The notes below the pieces were generated by a model. That model saw only the letters and a list, made by a program, of their open reading frames with translations. It searched no databases and was not told the DNA's origin. Position numbers and translations under genes: made by a program. A DNA stretch of 64,000 nucleotides from Methylocella silvestris (GTDB lineage: Bacteria; Pseudomonadota; Alphaproteobacteria; Rhizobiales; Beijerinckiaceae), in contig NZ_PDZR01000021.1 of the NCBI RefSeq assembly GCF_002891535.1, positions 1 through 64,000 on the forward strand, given 5' to 3'. Shown here piece by piece: positions 25,982-34,304 of this stretch; position 1 is the first letter of the stretch; each line of letters starts with the position of its first letter.

Positions 25982-26067
25982 GGCAAGAACCTCGACAGGG
26001 GACTGGCCCGACGCTTAAGTGTCGCCGTCGCCGCCGCCTTTTATAATTTCTAACCACGGATGAACGG

Positions 26068-27396
26068 ATGCCGCAAACATTTGATCTCCTCCTGAAAGGC
26101 GGCGCGGTCGTCGATCATAATGGCGTCGGAATGCGCGACATTGGCGTCACGGCCGGCAAGATAGCGGCGATCGGTCAGCTCGGGGGCGCCTCCGCCGCCG
26201 AGACGATCGAAGTGGCTGGCCTGACCATCCTGCCCGGCGTCATCGACACGCAGGTGCATTTTCGCGAGCCGGGCCTGACGCATAAGGAAGATCTCGAGAC
26301 CGGCTCGCGCGCCGCCGTGCTTGGCGGCGTCACCGCTGTGTTTGAAATGCCGAACACCAATCCGCTGACGACGAGCGCGACGGCCCTCGCCGACAAGGTT
26401 TCGCGGGCGCATCATCGCATGCATTGCGACTTTGCTTTCTGGGTCGGCGGCACGGCCGATAATGTCGATCAGATTCCCGAACTGGAGCGCCTGCCGGGCG
26501 CGGCAGGGATCAAGGTGTTCATGGGCTCCTCGACCGGCTCGCTGCTGGTCGAGGATGACGCCGGCGTCGAAGCAATCTTGCGCCGGACGCGGAGGCGCGC
26601 GGCGTTCCACAGCGAGGACGAGCCGCGGCTGAATGAGCGCAAGCATTTGCGCGTCGAAAACGATCCCGCCTCGCATCCGGTCTGGCGCGACGAGATCGCC
26701 GCGCTGAAGTCGACGCAGCGGCTGATCCGCATTGCGCGCGGCTGCAGCGCGCTGGTGCATGTGCTGCATGTCTCGACCGCCGAGGAAATCGAGTTTCTCG
26801 CGGGCCATAAGGATCTCGCCAGCGTCGAAGTGACGCCGCATCATCTGACCCTGTCGGCGGATGATTACGCCCGGCTCGGGACAAAACTGCAGATGAATCC
26901 GCCGGTGCGCGACAAGCGTCATCGCGAGAAAATCTGGCAGGGGGTCGCAGAAAGCGTCGCCGATATTTTGGGCTCCGACCACGCGCCGCATACGCTGGAA
27001 GAAAAAGCCAAACCCTATCCGCAGAGCCCGTCCGGCATGACCGGGGTGCAGACCCTCGTGCCGATCATGCTCGACCATGTGGCGGCCGGGCGCCTTTCGA
27101 TCGAACGCTTCGTCGATCTGACCAGCGCCGGGCCGGCGCGGTTGTTTGGGATTGCGGGAAAAGGCCGCATCGCCGTCGGCTATGACGCCGATTTCACGAT
27201 TGTCGATTTGAAACGCGAGGCGGTGATCGAGGATCGCTGGATTGGCTCGCGCTGCGGCTGGACGCCGTATGACGGCAAGCAGGTGTTGGGCTGGCCGGTC
27301 GGGACAATCGTGCGCGGCGCGCGCGTGATGTGGGAGGGCGAGATCGCCGCGCCCGCGACGGGCGAGGCGGTGCGCTTCTGGCAGGCGCTCGGGTAG
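26068..27396 (+). CDS. pyrC: Dihydroorotase-like amidohydrolase (class I), Gln in place of first metal His
   Basis: 442-aa cyclic amidohydrolase. Dihydroorotase catalyses carbamoyl-aspartate to dihydroorotate in pyrimidine synthesis. Conserved segments are VIDTQVHFREPGLTHKED, GIKVFMGSSTGSL (candidate carboxylated Lys), AFHSEDE, HVLHVSTAEE, VTPHHLTL and ILGSDHAPHTLEEK (catalytic Asp). The usual HxH metal pair reads Gln62-Val-His64. The other ligands appear present. I recall this QVHFREPG form from other alphaproteobacterial dihydroorotases, but activity is not certain. An allantoinase-like or inactive subunit role is possible. Confidence 0.88.
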   Translation: MPQTFDLLLKGGAVVDHNGVGMRDIGVTAGKIAAIGQLGGASAAETIEVAGLTILPGVIDTQVHFREPGLTHKEDLETGSRAAVLGGVTAVFEMPNTNPLTTSATALADKVSRAHHRMHCDFAFWVGGTADNVDQIPELERLPGAAGIKVFMGSSTGSLLVEDDAGVEAILRRTRRRAAFHSEDEPRLNERKHLRVENDPASHPVWRDEIAALKSTQRLIRIARGCSALVHVLHVSTAEEIEFLAGHKDLASVEVTPHHLTLSADDYARLGTKLQMNPPVRDKRHREKIWQGVAESVADILGSDHAPHTLEEKAKPYPQSPSGMTGVQTLVPIMLDHVAAGRLSIERFVDLTSAGPARLFGIAGKGRIAVGYDADFTIVDLKREAVIEDRWIGSRCGWTPYDGKQVLGWPVGTIVRGARVMWEGEIAAPATGEAVRFWQALG

Positions 27397-27400
27397 CGTT

Positions 27401-28300
27401 CTAAGGCGCCGGCGTAAAACTCCAGTCGAAGCGGTGGTCGTGTAGACGCTGCTTCTTGTTGTCGCCGCCATATTGATCTTCGCTCGCGCTGTGGCCCTTG
27501 CGGCCGCCGACGATCAGGCGATGAATGAGGTCGGCCTTTTCCTTTTGCAGCTGGTCCGGCGTCATGGCGAGCCGGGCGGCGCTCGCCTGCGGGCAATAGA
27601 AGCGCAGATGGCCGGCCGATTGTACGCGGAAGATCACGGCCTGATCCGTTCCGTCGACGGTCGGCGTCTTGTTGTGGCGGATCTGTGCGACCGCGTGCTC
27701 GGCCTGTCCGTTGGTGATTTCATGATCGGCGCGCAGCCCGGTCCAGTCCACGCGCTCGATGAGATCGTCGGTGTCGCTTGGCGCAATGCCTTTCGGCCAC
27801 GCTTGCGACCCCTGCACGCTCTGGAAGTCCGAGGTCGACAGGCCCACCGCGAAGCTCTCATAAAAGATCGTAGCGCCGCGAATCTTCATCAGCGGCACGC
27901 CCGATTGGTGAATGTGCGATTCAAGCTGATAATAGGCGCCCGCGCGCGGCGCCGTGAACACCATGCCGGTGTGGTTCGGGCCGCGCGTCTTGGTCGCGGT
28001 CTGCACGCGCCATCCGCCCGCGCTATCCGGAAGATAGATGAAAAAGCGGTTTTGAAAACTGTGGAATTGCGCGATGTCGCCGCGTTGCGCGGAGGCCGGC
28101 GGAACATGCTTGCCCCAGGTGTAGGGCACGGCGCCTTGGGCGATATGCAGCGCACGATCATGATCGAGCGCGCGCGCCTCGAACAGCGCAGCATAGACCC
28201 AATGCGTGCATTCATTGCCGATGCCGGCCGGATTGTTGTTCATCTGGTCGACGCCGAACTGAGTCAGCAGGCGTCGCTTGGCCGAGTCGATGTCGGTCAT
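27401..28300 (-). CDS. Putative Cys/His hydrolase of NlpC/CHAP-like type
   Basis: 299 aa from the ATG at 28300, which has GGAG at good spacing; the reading to 28369 is rejected. I do not recognise a named family. The pattern resembles papain-like amidases: Cys31 in GNECTHWVYAAL, a RGDIAQF segment (73-79), and His110 in GPNHTGMVF. This gives the Cys...GD...His order of NlpC/P60 and CHAP domains. No signal peptide is visible, so it may act in the cytosol or need another export route. The C-terminal half is Gln/His/Lys-rich and unassigned. It sits alone, convergent with the dihydroorotase-like gene. Confidence 0.65.
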   Translation of the reverse strand: MTDIDSAKRRLLTQFGVDQMNNNPAGIGNECTHWVYAALFEARALDHDRALHIAQGAVPYTWGKHVPPASAQRGDIAQFHSFQNRFFIYLPDSAGGWRVQTATKTRGPNHTGMVFTAPRAGAYYQLESHIHQSGVPLMKIRGATIFYESFAVGLSTSDFQSVQGSQAWPKGIAPSDTDDLIERVDWTGLRADHEITNGQAEHAVAQIRHNKTPTVDGTDQAVIFRVQSAGHLRFYCPQASAARLAMTPDQLQKEKADLIHRLIVGGRKGHSASEDQYGGDNKKQRLHDHRFDWSFTPAP

Positions 28301-28401
28301 TGTTGGCTCCATGGCGGGTTGTTTGCCACCATGGCGATGCGGCGCTCGCTTTGCCGTGACGAAAGGCACGAAGCGGAGCGCCCTTGCGCCGCGTTTTCGC
28401 G

Positions 28402-28953
28402 CTACAGCGTTTTTATAAACCCGGCAAAGCGCATCAGCCCTTCCGGCCAGGGGCCATGCCCAGATTCGCTGTTGATGTGGCCTGAATTGCCGGCGTCGAC
28501 AAGTTCCGCGCCAAGCGCATTGGCAAGCCGTTCGGCGTCCTCGAAGGCGCCGTAAAGATCGTCGCGGCTGGCGATGACAAGAGAAGGGAAGGGCAGTTTT
28601 TCCAGCGGATCGGCGGCAAAGGCGGCGTCAACCGAGGGCAGGGCCGCGACGCTTTCGGGAGCGGGCGGCGCCACCAGAAAGGCGCCCGCAACCGGCAGCC
28701 CGCGCAATTGCTCGGCGGAATGGGCGACGGCGAGCGCGCCAAGACTGTGCGCGACGAGAATGACCGGGCGTTCGGCGCGGCGAATTTCCTCAATGAGGCG
28801 CGCGCGCCAGGCTTCGAGCTGCGGCCGGTCGAAATCATCCTGGCTGACGATCCGCGAGGTCGGCAGCTTGGCGTCCCAGCGGCTTTGCCAGTGATCGGGC
28901 CCCGAGCCGCCAAGGCCCGGGACGAAGAGAATATCGGCGTCGGCCGTCCGCAT
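28402..28953 (-). CDS. RBBP9/YdeN-type alpha/beta hydrolase
   Basis: 183-aa serine hydrolase. The nucleophile elbow is in VILVAHSLGALAVAH, the N-terminal strand is DILFVPGLGGSGPDHWQ, and the late GNSGHINSESG carries the catalytic His. An IASRDDLY segment supplies the Asp. The length and motif order match the RBBP9 family of small hydrolases. The start lies three bases after the ferritin-like stop, so it is part of the purB operon. Substrate unknown. Confidence 0.88.
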   Translation of the reverse strand: MRTADADILFVPGLGGSGPDHWQSRWDAKLPTSRIVSQDDFDRPQLEAWRARLIEEIRRAERPVILVAHSLGALAVAHSAEQLRGLPVAGAFLVAPPAPESVAALPSVDAAFAADPLEKLPFPSLVIASRDDLYGAFEDAERLANALGAELVDAGNSGHINSESGHGPWPEGLMRFAGFIKTL

Positions 28954-28956
28954 CGC

Positions 28957-29610
28957 TTAAGCTGTGACCGCGGCAGGGGCCACGGAAGATGCGCGCGAGC
29001 GCGACAGTTCGGCGACCAGCCGGTCGATGAAGGTCTCGTAAAGCGCGGCCTCCACCGCCTCGAGCTGCGGCGCCCGCGTTGCAAATTCAGGGTCGTTCGC
29101 GGCGATCTCGGCGCTGATGTCGGAAAGGTGCTTTTCCTCCTCCATCAGCAGGCCGGCGATGCGTCCTGCGATGGGCGAGGCCCCGAGCGCGGTCTTGTAG
29201 ACGCCATAGACGTCAAGCGCGCGGCGCTCGATCAGCCAGGTCACATAGCAATAGACGAGCTTTGCGCGCGCAGCGTCGGGAAGCGCCGCAAAAACCTCGT
29301 CGCAGCTCTTGTCGAGGCTTTGGAAATAATCCTCCGCCTCCTCGCCGCAGAGCATGTTTTCGGGCGCATAGGCCGCAAAGGCGTCGCCGCCAACTTTGAG
29401 CGCGAGCTTTTTGAGGCCCAGCGCATGGCGGCCTTCCTCGAGCGCATGGGTCAGGATCTCGGCCGTCAGCGCCTCGGCGCGCTGGCTTTTGACGATTTTG
29501 CGGAAGCCGACATATTCGAGATAGGAGAAGGTATTGAGCCAGCGCGCGTGAAGATTTGCGTCCGCGACGACAGCGGCGATCGAGGCTTCAAGGCGATTGG
29601 TTGCAAGCAT
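28957..29610 (-). CDS. Ferritin-like di-iron carboxylate protein
   Basis: 217 aa from the ATG at 29610, which has AAAGAGAG upstream; the TTG reading to 29661 is rejected. It is all-helical with a four-helix di-iron pattern: EYVGFRK (Glu), EEGRHALG (ExxH), LIERRALDVYG (Glu) and EEEKHLSD (ExxH). This matches the E...ExxH...E...ExxH arrangement of ferritin-like oxygenases and rubrerythrin relatives. There is no rubredoxin domain and no signal peptide. It follows purB and precedes the RBBP9-type hydrolase by 3 bp. Function unknown: oxidase, oxygen or peroxide protection, or iron storage. Confidence 0.78.
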   Translation of the reverse strand: MLATNRLEASIAAVVADANLHARWLNTFSYLEYVGFRKIVKSQRAEALTAEILTHALEEGRHALGLKKLALKVGGDAFAAYAPENMLCGEEAEDYFQSLDKSCDEVFAALPDAARAKLVYCYVTWLIERRALDVYGVYKTALGASPIAGRIAGLLMEEEKHLSDISAEIAANDPEFATRAPQLEAVEAALYETFIDRLVAELSRSRASSVAPAAVTA

Positions 29611-29657
29611 GGGCTCTCTTTCAGTTTTTGGGCTCTGGGCAGCCAGCCTTGGCTGGC

Positions 29658-30965
29658 TCAACCCTCGCCGAAGACGCGCGCAAAAATCACGTCGACGTTT
29701 TTCAGATGATAGCCGAGATCGAACAGTTGTTCGAGTTCGGCGTCGCTGAGCGCCTTCGAGACGTCGGGATCGGCTTTGAGCAGCGTCAGAAAATCGCCCT
29801 CGCCGCGCCAGACCGGCATCGCGTTACGCTGCACATAGGCGTAGGAATCCTCGCGGCTGATCCCTTTCTGGGTCAGCGCCAGCAGAACCCGCTGCGAATG
29901 GATGAGGCCGCCGAGCCGGTCCAGATTCTTCTGCATATGGGCGGGATAGATCAGCAGCCTGTCGATGACGCCGGTCATGCGCGCGAGCGCAAAGTCGAGC
30001 GTGATCGTGGCGTCGGGCCCGATCATCCGCTCGACCGAGGAGTGGGAAATGTCGCGCTCATGCCAGAGCGCAACATTCTCCATCGCCGGCAGCGCCATGC
30101 CGCGGACGAGACGGGCGAGGCCGGTCACATTTTCGGTCAGCACCGGATTGCGCTTGTGCGGCATGGCGGAGGAGCCCTTTTGCCCCTCCGAGAAGAATTC
30201 CTCGACCTCCAGCACTTCGGTGCGCTGCAAATGCCGGATCTCGATTGCGAGCCGCTCCAGCGAGGAGGCGACGACGGCGAGGGTCGCAAAGAACATGGCG
30301 TGACGATCGCGCGGGATGATCTGCGTCGAGGCCGGCTCGACGGCAAGGCCGAGCTTTTCGGCGACATGGGCTTCGACGCGCGGATCGATATTGGCGAAGG
30401 TGCCGACCGCCCCCGAGATGGCGCAGGTCGCAATTTCCTTGCGCGCATGGACCAGCCGCTCCCTGGCGCGGGAAAATTCGGCATAGGCCTGGGCGAGCTT
30501 CAGCCCGAACGTCATTGGCTCGGCATGGATGCCATGCGAGCGCCCGATCGTCGGCGTGAACTTATGCTCGAAGGCGCGCCGCTTCAGCGCGGCGAGCAGG
30601 GCGTCGACGTCCGCGATGAGGATATCGGCGGCCCGCTTCAACTGCACCGAGAGGCAGGTGTCGAGCACGTCGGACGACGTCATGCCCTGATGCACGAAGC
30701 GCGACTCGGGGCCGATGAACTCGCCAAGATGGGTCAGAAAGGCGATGACGTCATGCTTGGTCACCTTCTCGATTTCGTCGATGCGTGCGACGTCGAATTT
30801 GACCCCTCCGGCCTTTATCCAGATCGCCGCGGCGGCTTCCCTGGGGATGACGCCGATCTCGGCGAGGGCGTCGCAGGCATAGGCTTCGATCTCGAACCAG
30901 ATGCGGAACCGCGTCTGGGCGTCCCAGACGGCGACCATTTCGGGGCGGGAATAGCGGGGGATCAT
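29658..30965 (-). CDS. purB: Adenylosuccinate lyase
   Basis: 435-aa fumarase/aspartase-superfamily enzyme for two steps of purine synthesis (SAICAR and adenylosuccinate cleavage). The superfamily signature GSSAMPHKRNP is near residues 260-270, TSSDVLDTCLSVQL near 100, and GRSHGIHAEPMTFG near 140. The short PurB form starts MIPRYSRPEMVAVWD. It leads a minus-strand run with the ferritin-like and RBBP9-type genes. Confidence 0.97.
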   Translation of the reverse strand: MIPRYSRPEMVAVWDAQTRFRIWFEIEAYACDALAEIGVIPREAAAAIWIKAGGVKFDVARIDEIEKVTKHDVIAFLTHLGEFIGPESRFVHQGMTSSDVLDTCLSVQLKRAADILIADVDALLAALKRRAFEHKFTPTIGRSHGIHAEPMTFGLKLAQAYAEFSRARERLVHARKEIATCAISGAVGTFANIDPRVEAHVAEKLGLAVEPASTQIIPRDRHAMFFATLAVVASSLERLAIEIRHLQRTEVLEVEEFFSEGQKGSSAMPHKRNPVLTENVTGLARLVRGMALPAMENVALWHERDISHSSVERMIGPDATITLDFALARMTGVIDRLLIYPAHMQKNLDRLGGLIHSQRVLLALTQKGISREDSYAYVQRNAMPVWRGEGDFLTLLKADPDVSKALSDAELEQLFDLGYHLKNVDVIFARVFGEG

Positions 30966-31108
30966 CGGCGGTCTTCCTTTCGGGGGTGCGTAGCACGCCT
31001 AAGTCGGGCAAGGCAAAGCCGTTGCGCGGCGAACCGTCGCCGCAGGCCAGCGCCGGGATAGGTAAAGGCCGCATGGCTGGCGGCCCTACGCACGCAGCGA
31101 GGCGAAAG

Positions 31109-31477
31109 ATGAATGGGGCGTCGCTCCCGACAGAGGCAATATTCCTGCTCTTTCTGGCGGCGTGGGCCGGATTTCTGTTCTTCTCCTTCTCCCGGAACGC
31201 GGCGCTGAAGCGGCGCTGGTTCGCACTCTATGTGGCGGCGCTGGGCCTCGTCCTCGGCGGCGTTGCGACTTTCGCCGCGGCCCGAAGCCGGACGATGGAG
31301 AGCCTTATCGTTGTTTTCCCGGCGCTCGCGCTATGGGGGTTCCTCACGGTGCGCCAGATCCGCTTTTGCGACGCCTGCGGCGCGAGCGTCCACAGGCTCG
31401 GCGCTCTTCGCGACCCGCCGAAATCATGCCCGAAATGCGGTGCGCCGCTCGAGCGGACGGGCGGGCCCCCGAAATAG
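31109..31477 (+). CDS. Small membrane protein with C-terminal zinc ribbon
   Basis: 122 aa from the ATG at 31109 (GGCGAAAG upstream). Two or three transmembrane segments are visible: AIFLLFLAAWAGFLFFSF, ALYVAALGLVLGGVATFAA and LIVVFPALALWGF. They are followed by a zinc-ribbon tail, CDACG and CPKCG, separated by 20 residues. The longer ORF start is Lys/Arg-rich and not supported. The combination suggests a membrane-tethered metal-binding or adapter protein. I do not recognise the family. It is divergent from purB. Confidence 0.65.
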   Translation: MNGASLPTEAIFLLFLAAWAGFLFFSFSRNAALKRRWFALYVAALGLVLGGVATFAAARSRTMESLIVVFPALALWGFLTVRQIRFCDACGASVHRLGALRDPPKSCPKCGAPLERTGGPPK

Positions 31478-31715
31478 CTGGCGGGACGGCGAGAACGGGG
31501 CAGGGACGCGCACATTTTCAGATCAAAGCGGGTGTCAACGCCGTGGCGTTCTGTAAATCGGGGGGCGATCCGTTCAGCCTCCGCGAAGAATGTGCGGAAC
31601 GCTGCTTGTGGCGCGCCACAAGGTCTCATAAAAAGACAACAAGCCGCTTACTCCGTGGCGCAGAGGGTCGATGAATAGTTGTCGATCCCCAATGAAAACT
31701 TGCCGGAGGGCGTTT

Positions 31716-33050
31716 ATGAAGATGGTTCGGATAACGGCGCTTGCCGTTGCGTCAGTCTTTTATTCGCCGCTGGCGGTGATGGCCGAAGATGCTCCTCAGG
31801 CGGCGCAAAGCCTGCAGCCCTTCGCCGAATTCCTCGCCGGGATCGCCTCTTCGCAATCCGGCGCAGCAGCGAGCGCGACGCCTGCCGTCGCGTCGGCCCG
31901 CTCCGCGCCGACGCAAGCGCAATCCTATCTCGCTTCGCTCTACGCGGGCGTCGATGCGAAAGCTGTGAAACACAGCTTCGTCGACGCCAACGACACGGCG
32001 TTCGACTGTATTCCGATCATGCAGCAGCCGGCGCTGCATGGCTCCACAGAGCCGCTGCCGACGCCCCCCGACATACCCAAAAGCCTCTTGCGGGCAGCGT
32101 CTGCGGACGGGCAAACCAGGGCGAGCAATGTCAGCGCCGCCGAGACCGACCGGTTCGGCAACGCCATGGCCTGCGCCGATGGCGCGATCCCGATGGCGCG
32201 CGTCACGCCCGAACAAATCGGCCGATTCGCCAGCCTGCAGGATTTCTTTCGCAAGAGTCCTGACGGCGCGGGCGGCTTGCCGCGGCGAGCGGCAAGCTCG
32301 TCATCCGCGGTCCAGGCGACGCATCGCTACGCGCACGCCTACCAGGAAATCAGCAATGTGGGCGGTCACAGTTTTCTGAACTTGTGGAAGCCGCCTGTCG
32401 CCGCGAGTCAGATCTTTTCTTTGTCGCAGCATTGGTATGTTGGAGGCAACGGGAGCCGACTGCAAACCGCCGAGACGGGCTGGCAGGTCTACCCGAAGTT
32501 CTATAAAACGGCGAAGCCCGTCTTTTTCATCTATTGGACGTCGGACGGCTATACAACCAAAGGCTGCTACAATCTGACCTGCGCCGCCTTCGTGCAGACC
32601 AGCAATACCTTTGCGATCGGCGGCGCGCTCAAGCCGTGGAGCACCTCGCCGAAAAAGCAGGTTGCGCTCGAGCTCATGTATTTCCTGTATCAAGGCAAAT
32701 GGTGGCTCTATGTGAACGGGACGGCCGCCGCGAATGCGATCGGCTATTATCCCGCCTCGCTCTATAACGGTGGCGCGATGAGCATCGCGGCGGAGGAAAT
32801 CGACTATGGCGGCGAAACTGTCGGCACGAAGAGCTGGCCGGCGATGGGCAGCGGTAAATTCGCCAGCCTCGGTTTCGGTAAAGCGGCCTATCAGAGCGAC
32901 ATATTTTACATTCCCGCGAGCGGCCCGTCTGTTTCCGCCAATTTGACGGTTTCGCAGGACTGGCCCTGGGCCTATACGGCCTCGTTCAGCTATCTCAACT
33001 CACCCAACTTCTCGACGCTCTTCTTCGGCGGACCCGGCGGAAAGCGGTGA
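31716..33050 (+). CDS. Secreted neprosin-like glutamic peptidase
   Basis: 444 aa from the ATG at 31716, which has GGAGGG 5 nt upstream. A signal peptide (MKMVRITALAVASVFYSPLAVMA) and an Ala/Ser-rich pro-region of about 215 residues precede a C-terminal neprosin domain. That domain has AETGWQVYPKFY, YWTSDGYTTKGCYNLTCAAFVQ and MGSGKFASLGFGKAAYQ, all family hallmarks. The candidate catalytic glutamates are Glu253 (AETGW) and Glu367 (YGGETVG), 114 apart, close to the spacing in plant neprosin. Neprosin cuts after proline at low pH. It sits alone and is followed by a terminator-like hairpin at 33170-33199. Confidence 0.85.
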   Translation: MKMVRITALAVASVFYSPLAVMAEDAPQAAQSLQPFAEFLAGIASSQSGAAASATPAVASARSAPTQAQSYLASLYAGVDAKAVKHSFVDANDTAFDCIPIMQQPALHGSTEPLPTPPDIPKSLLRAASADGQTRASNVSAAETDRFGNAMACADGAIPMARVTPEQIGRFASLQDFFRKSPDGAGGLPRRAASSSSAVQATHRYAHAYQEISNVGGHSFLNLWKPPVAASQIFSLSQHWYVGGNGSRLQTAETGWQVYPKFYKTAKPVFFIYWTSDGYTTKGCYNLTCAAFVQTSNTFAIGGALKPWSTSPKKQVALELMYFLYQGKWWLYVNGTAAANAIGYYPASLYNGGAMSIAAEEIDYGGETVGTKSWPAMGSGKFASLGFGKAAYQSDIFYIPASGPSVSANLTVSQDWPWAYTASFSYLNSPNFSTLFFGGPGGKR

Positions 33051-33169
33051 CGGACCGGCCGCTGACCGCGGTCTGGTTCATCTGGCTTTGCTTGCAAACG
33101 CAGCCGGCGCTTCGTTTGGCTCATGCCGCCGCTGGCCTTGGCCGGGAGGGGAGCCCGCTCGACGGGAGC

Positions 33170-33199
33170 AAAAGCCGATCTGACTGGATCGGGCTTTTT
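33170..33199 (+). terminator. Probable (bidirectional) intrinsic terminator
   Basis: AAAAGCCGATC, a six-base loop, then GATCGGGCTTTTT. The stem has one bulged base and is followed by five T on the plus strand. It lies between the convergent neprosin gene and the TsdA-like gene. The 5' A run would act as a T run on the minus strand, so it may serve both genes. Confidence 0.65.
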
Positions 33200-33271
33200 C
33201 GCTAACGCCGTCGTTCAACGCATCCGCGTCATCCAAGAAGCCTTCAGTTTTTCGGGCGGATGCTTAACCCT

Positions 33272-34273
33272 CTATCGGGCCTTTTCTCCCGGCTCCGCCT
33301 TCAGCCGCGCGATCTTGGCGCGCATCGGCGCGAACGGCCCGTATTTGTGCTGCTCCGCGCCAAAACCGTCGGCGTAAGGGCCATAGGGCGCGTCGATCGG
33401 CTTTTCGATGAGATCAGGAAAATCATGGTCGAGGCCAGGCTTTTGCGGCCGCGGCTGGGATTCGACGAACGCCGCGACGTCCCAGGCGTCCTCGGCGGAT
33501 AGTTTCGGGTTCAGATAATCGGCGCCCGCCGGCATGTTCGAATGGGCGAAATTCGCCATTGTGATCAGCCGCGCCATGCCCGCGCCGTCGTTAAAACTGT
33601 CCGCGCCCCAAAGCGGCGGGACGGCGTAGCCAAGGCGCAATGCGCCCGGATCGCGCGGCAAGCCGGCGCCGTCGGCGCGGTGGCAGGAGGCGCAAATCGC
33701 GGCGTAGATCGGCTCGCCGCGCTTTGGATCGGCGGCGCGATCCAGTTCGGGCATCGCGCCGGAGCCGTGCCCGGTTAGTTGCTCGCCCGGCGTCATGCCA
33801 GACGAGAGAAAGTCGAGATAGGCGACAAGCGCGACAATCGCCGGCGAACCCGCCGGCGCGGCGCGGCCGTTGAGGCTGCGGGTCAAACAGGAGTCGATCC
33901 GCTGCGGCAGAGAAATCTCAGCGCCGCGCCGCGCGCTGTAGGCGGGGAAATCGGCGATGAGGCCGAACAGCGGCAGGCCGAATTTCTTTGTTCCGGCCAA
34001 AAGGTGACAATCTGCACAGGCCAGATTGTTGCCGGCGAAGCGCTGTGACGGATCGGGAGCGCCGGGTCCGATCAGAGCGGCGGTTTGCGTTATGATTTCG
34101 CGGCCCTGTCTGACAAGCCTGCCATGCGCATCATCGGGCAAGGCGCCGATGTCCGGGACGCGCCAGACGGGGTCTTGCGCGCAGGCGCCCCCGGCGGCGC
34201 CGATCGCAAGAGCGGCAAGCGCGCATAATGCGCCGGCGAAACTGCAGAAGCGCCTTGCAAAAGATGTCGCCAT
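33272..34273 (-). CDS. tsdA: TsdA-like diheme cytochrome c (putative thiosulfate dehydrogenase)
   Basis: 333 aa from the ATG at 34273, with a GGGGGG(A) stretch upstream. A signal peptide (CSFAGALCALAALAIGAAGG) is followed by two heme-c sites, CADCH (86-90) and CASCH (194-198). Between them the segment RIDSCLTRSLNG places Cys129 where thiosulfate dehydrogenase TsdA has its unusual heme-ligand Cys. Met247 in NFAHSNMP is a candidate ligand of heme 2. TsdA oxidises two thiosulfates to tetrathionate (or the reverse) in the periplasm. No other sulfur-oxidation gene is adjacent. It follows the P1 peptidase by about 30 bp. Confidence 0.78.
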   Translation of the reverse strand: MATSFARRFCSFAGALCALAALAIGAAGGACAQDPVWRVPDIGALPDDAHGRLVRQGREIITQTAALIGPGAPDPSQRFAGNNLACADCHLLAGTKKFGLPLFGLIADFPAYSARRGAEISLPQRIDSCLTRSLNGRAAPAGSPAIVALVAYLDFLSSGMTPGEQLTGHGSGAMPELDRAADPKRGEPIYAAICASCHRADGAGLPRDPGALRLGYAVPPLWGADSFNDGAGMARLITMANFAHSNMPAGADYLNPKLSAEDAWDVAAFVESQPRPQKPGLDHDFPDLIEKPIDAPYGPYADGFGAEQHKYGPFAPMRAKIARLKAEPGEKAR

Positions 34274-34304
34274 TTTAAAAAAATCCCCCCACGGAATTCC
34301 AGGT

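Noticed and set aside
26050..27471. 473-aa minus-strand ORF opposite the dihydroorotase-like gene
   Set aside because: Arg/His-rich composition without motifs; it is a GC-driven antisense shadow of a strong conserved gene.
29556..31061. 501-aa plus-strand ORF opposite purB and the ferritin-like gene
   Set aside because: It covers the complement of purB, has no recognisable domain and spans several genes.
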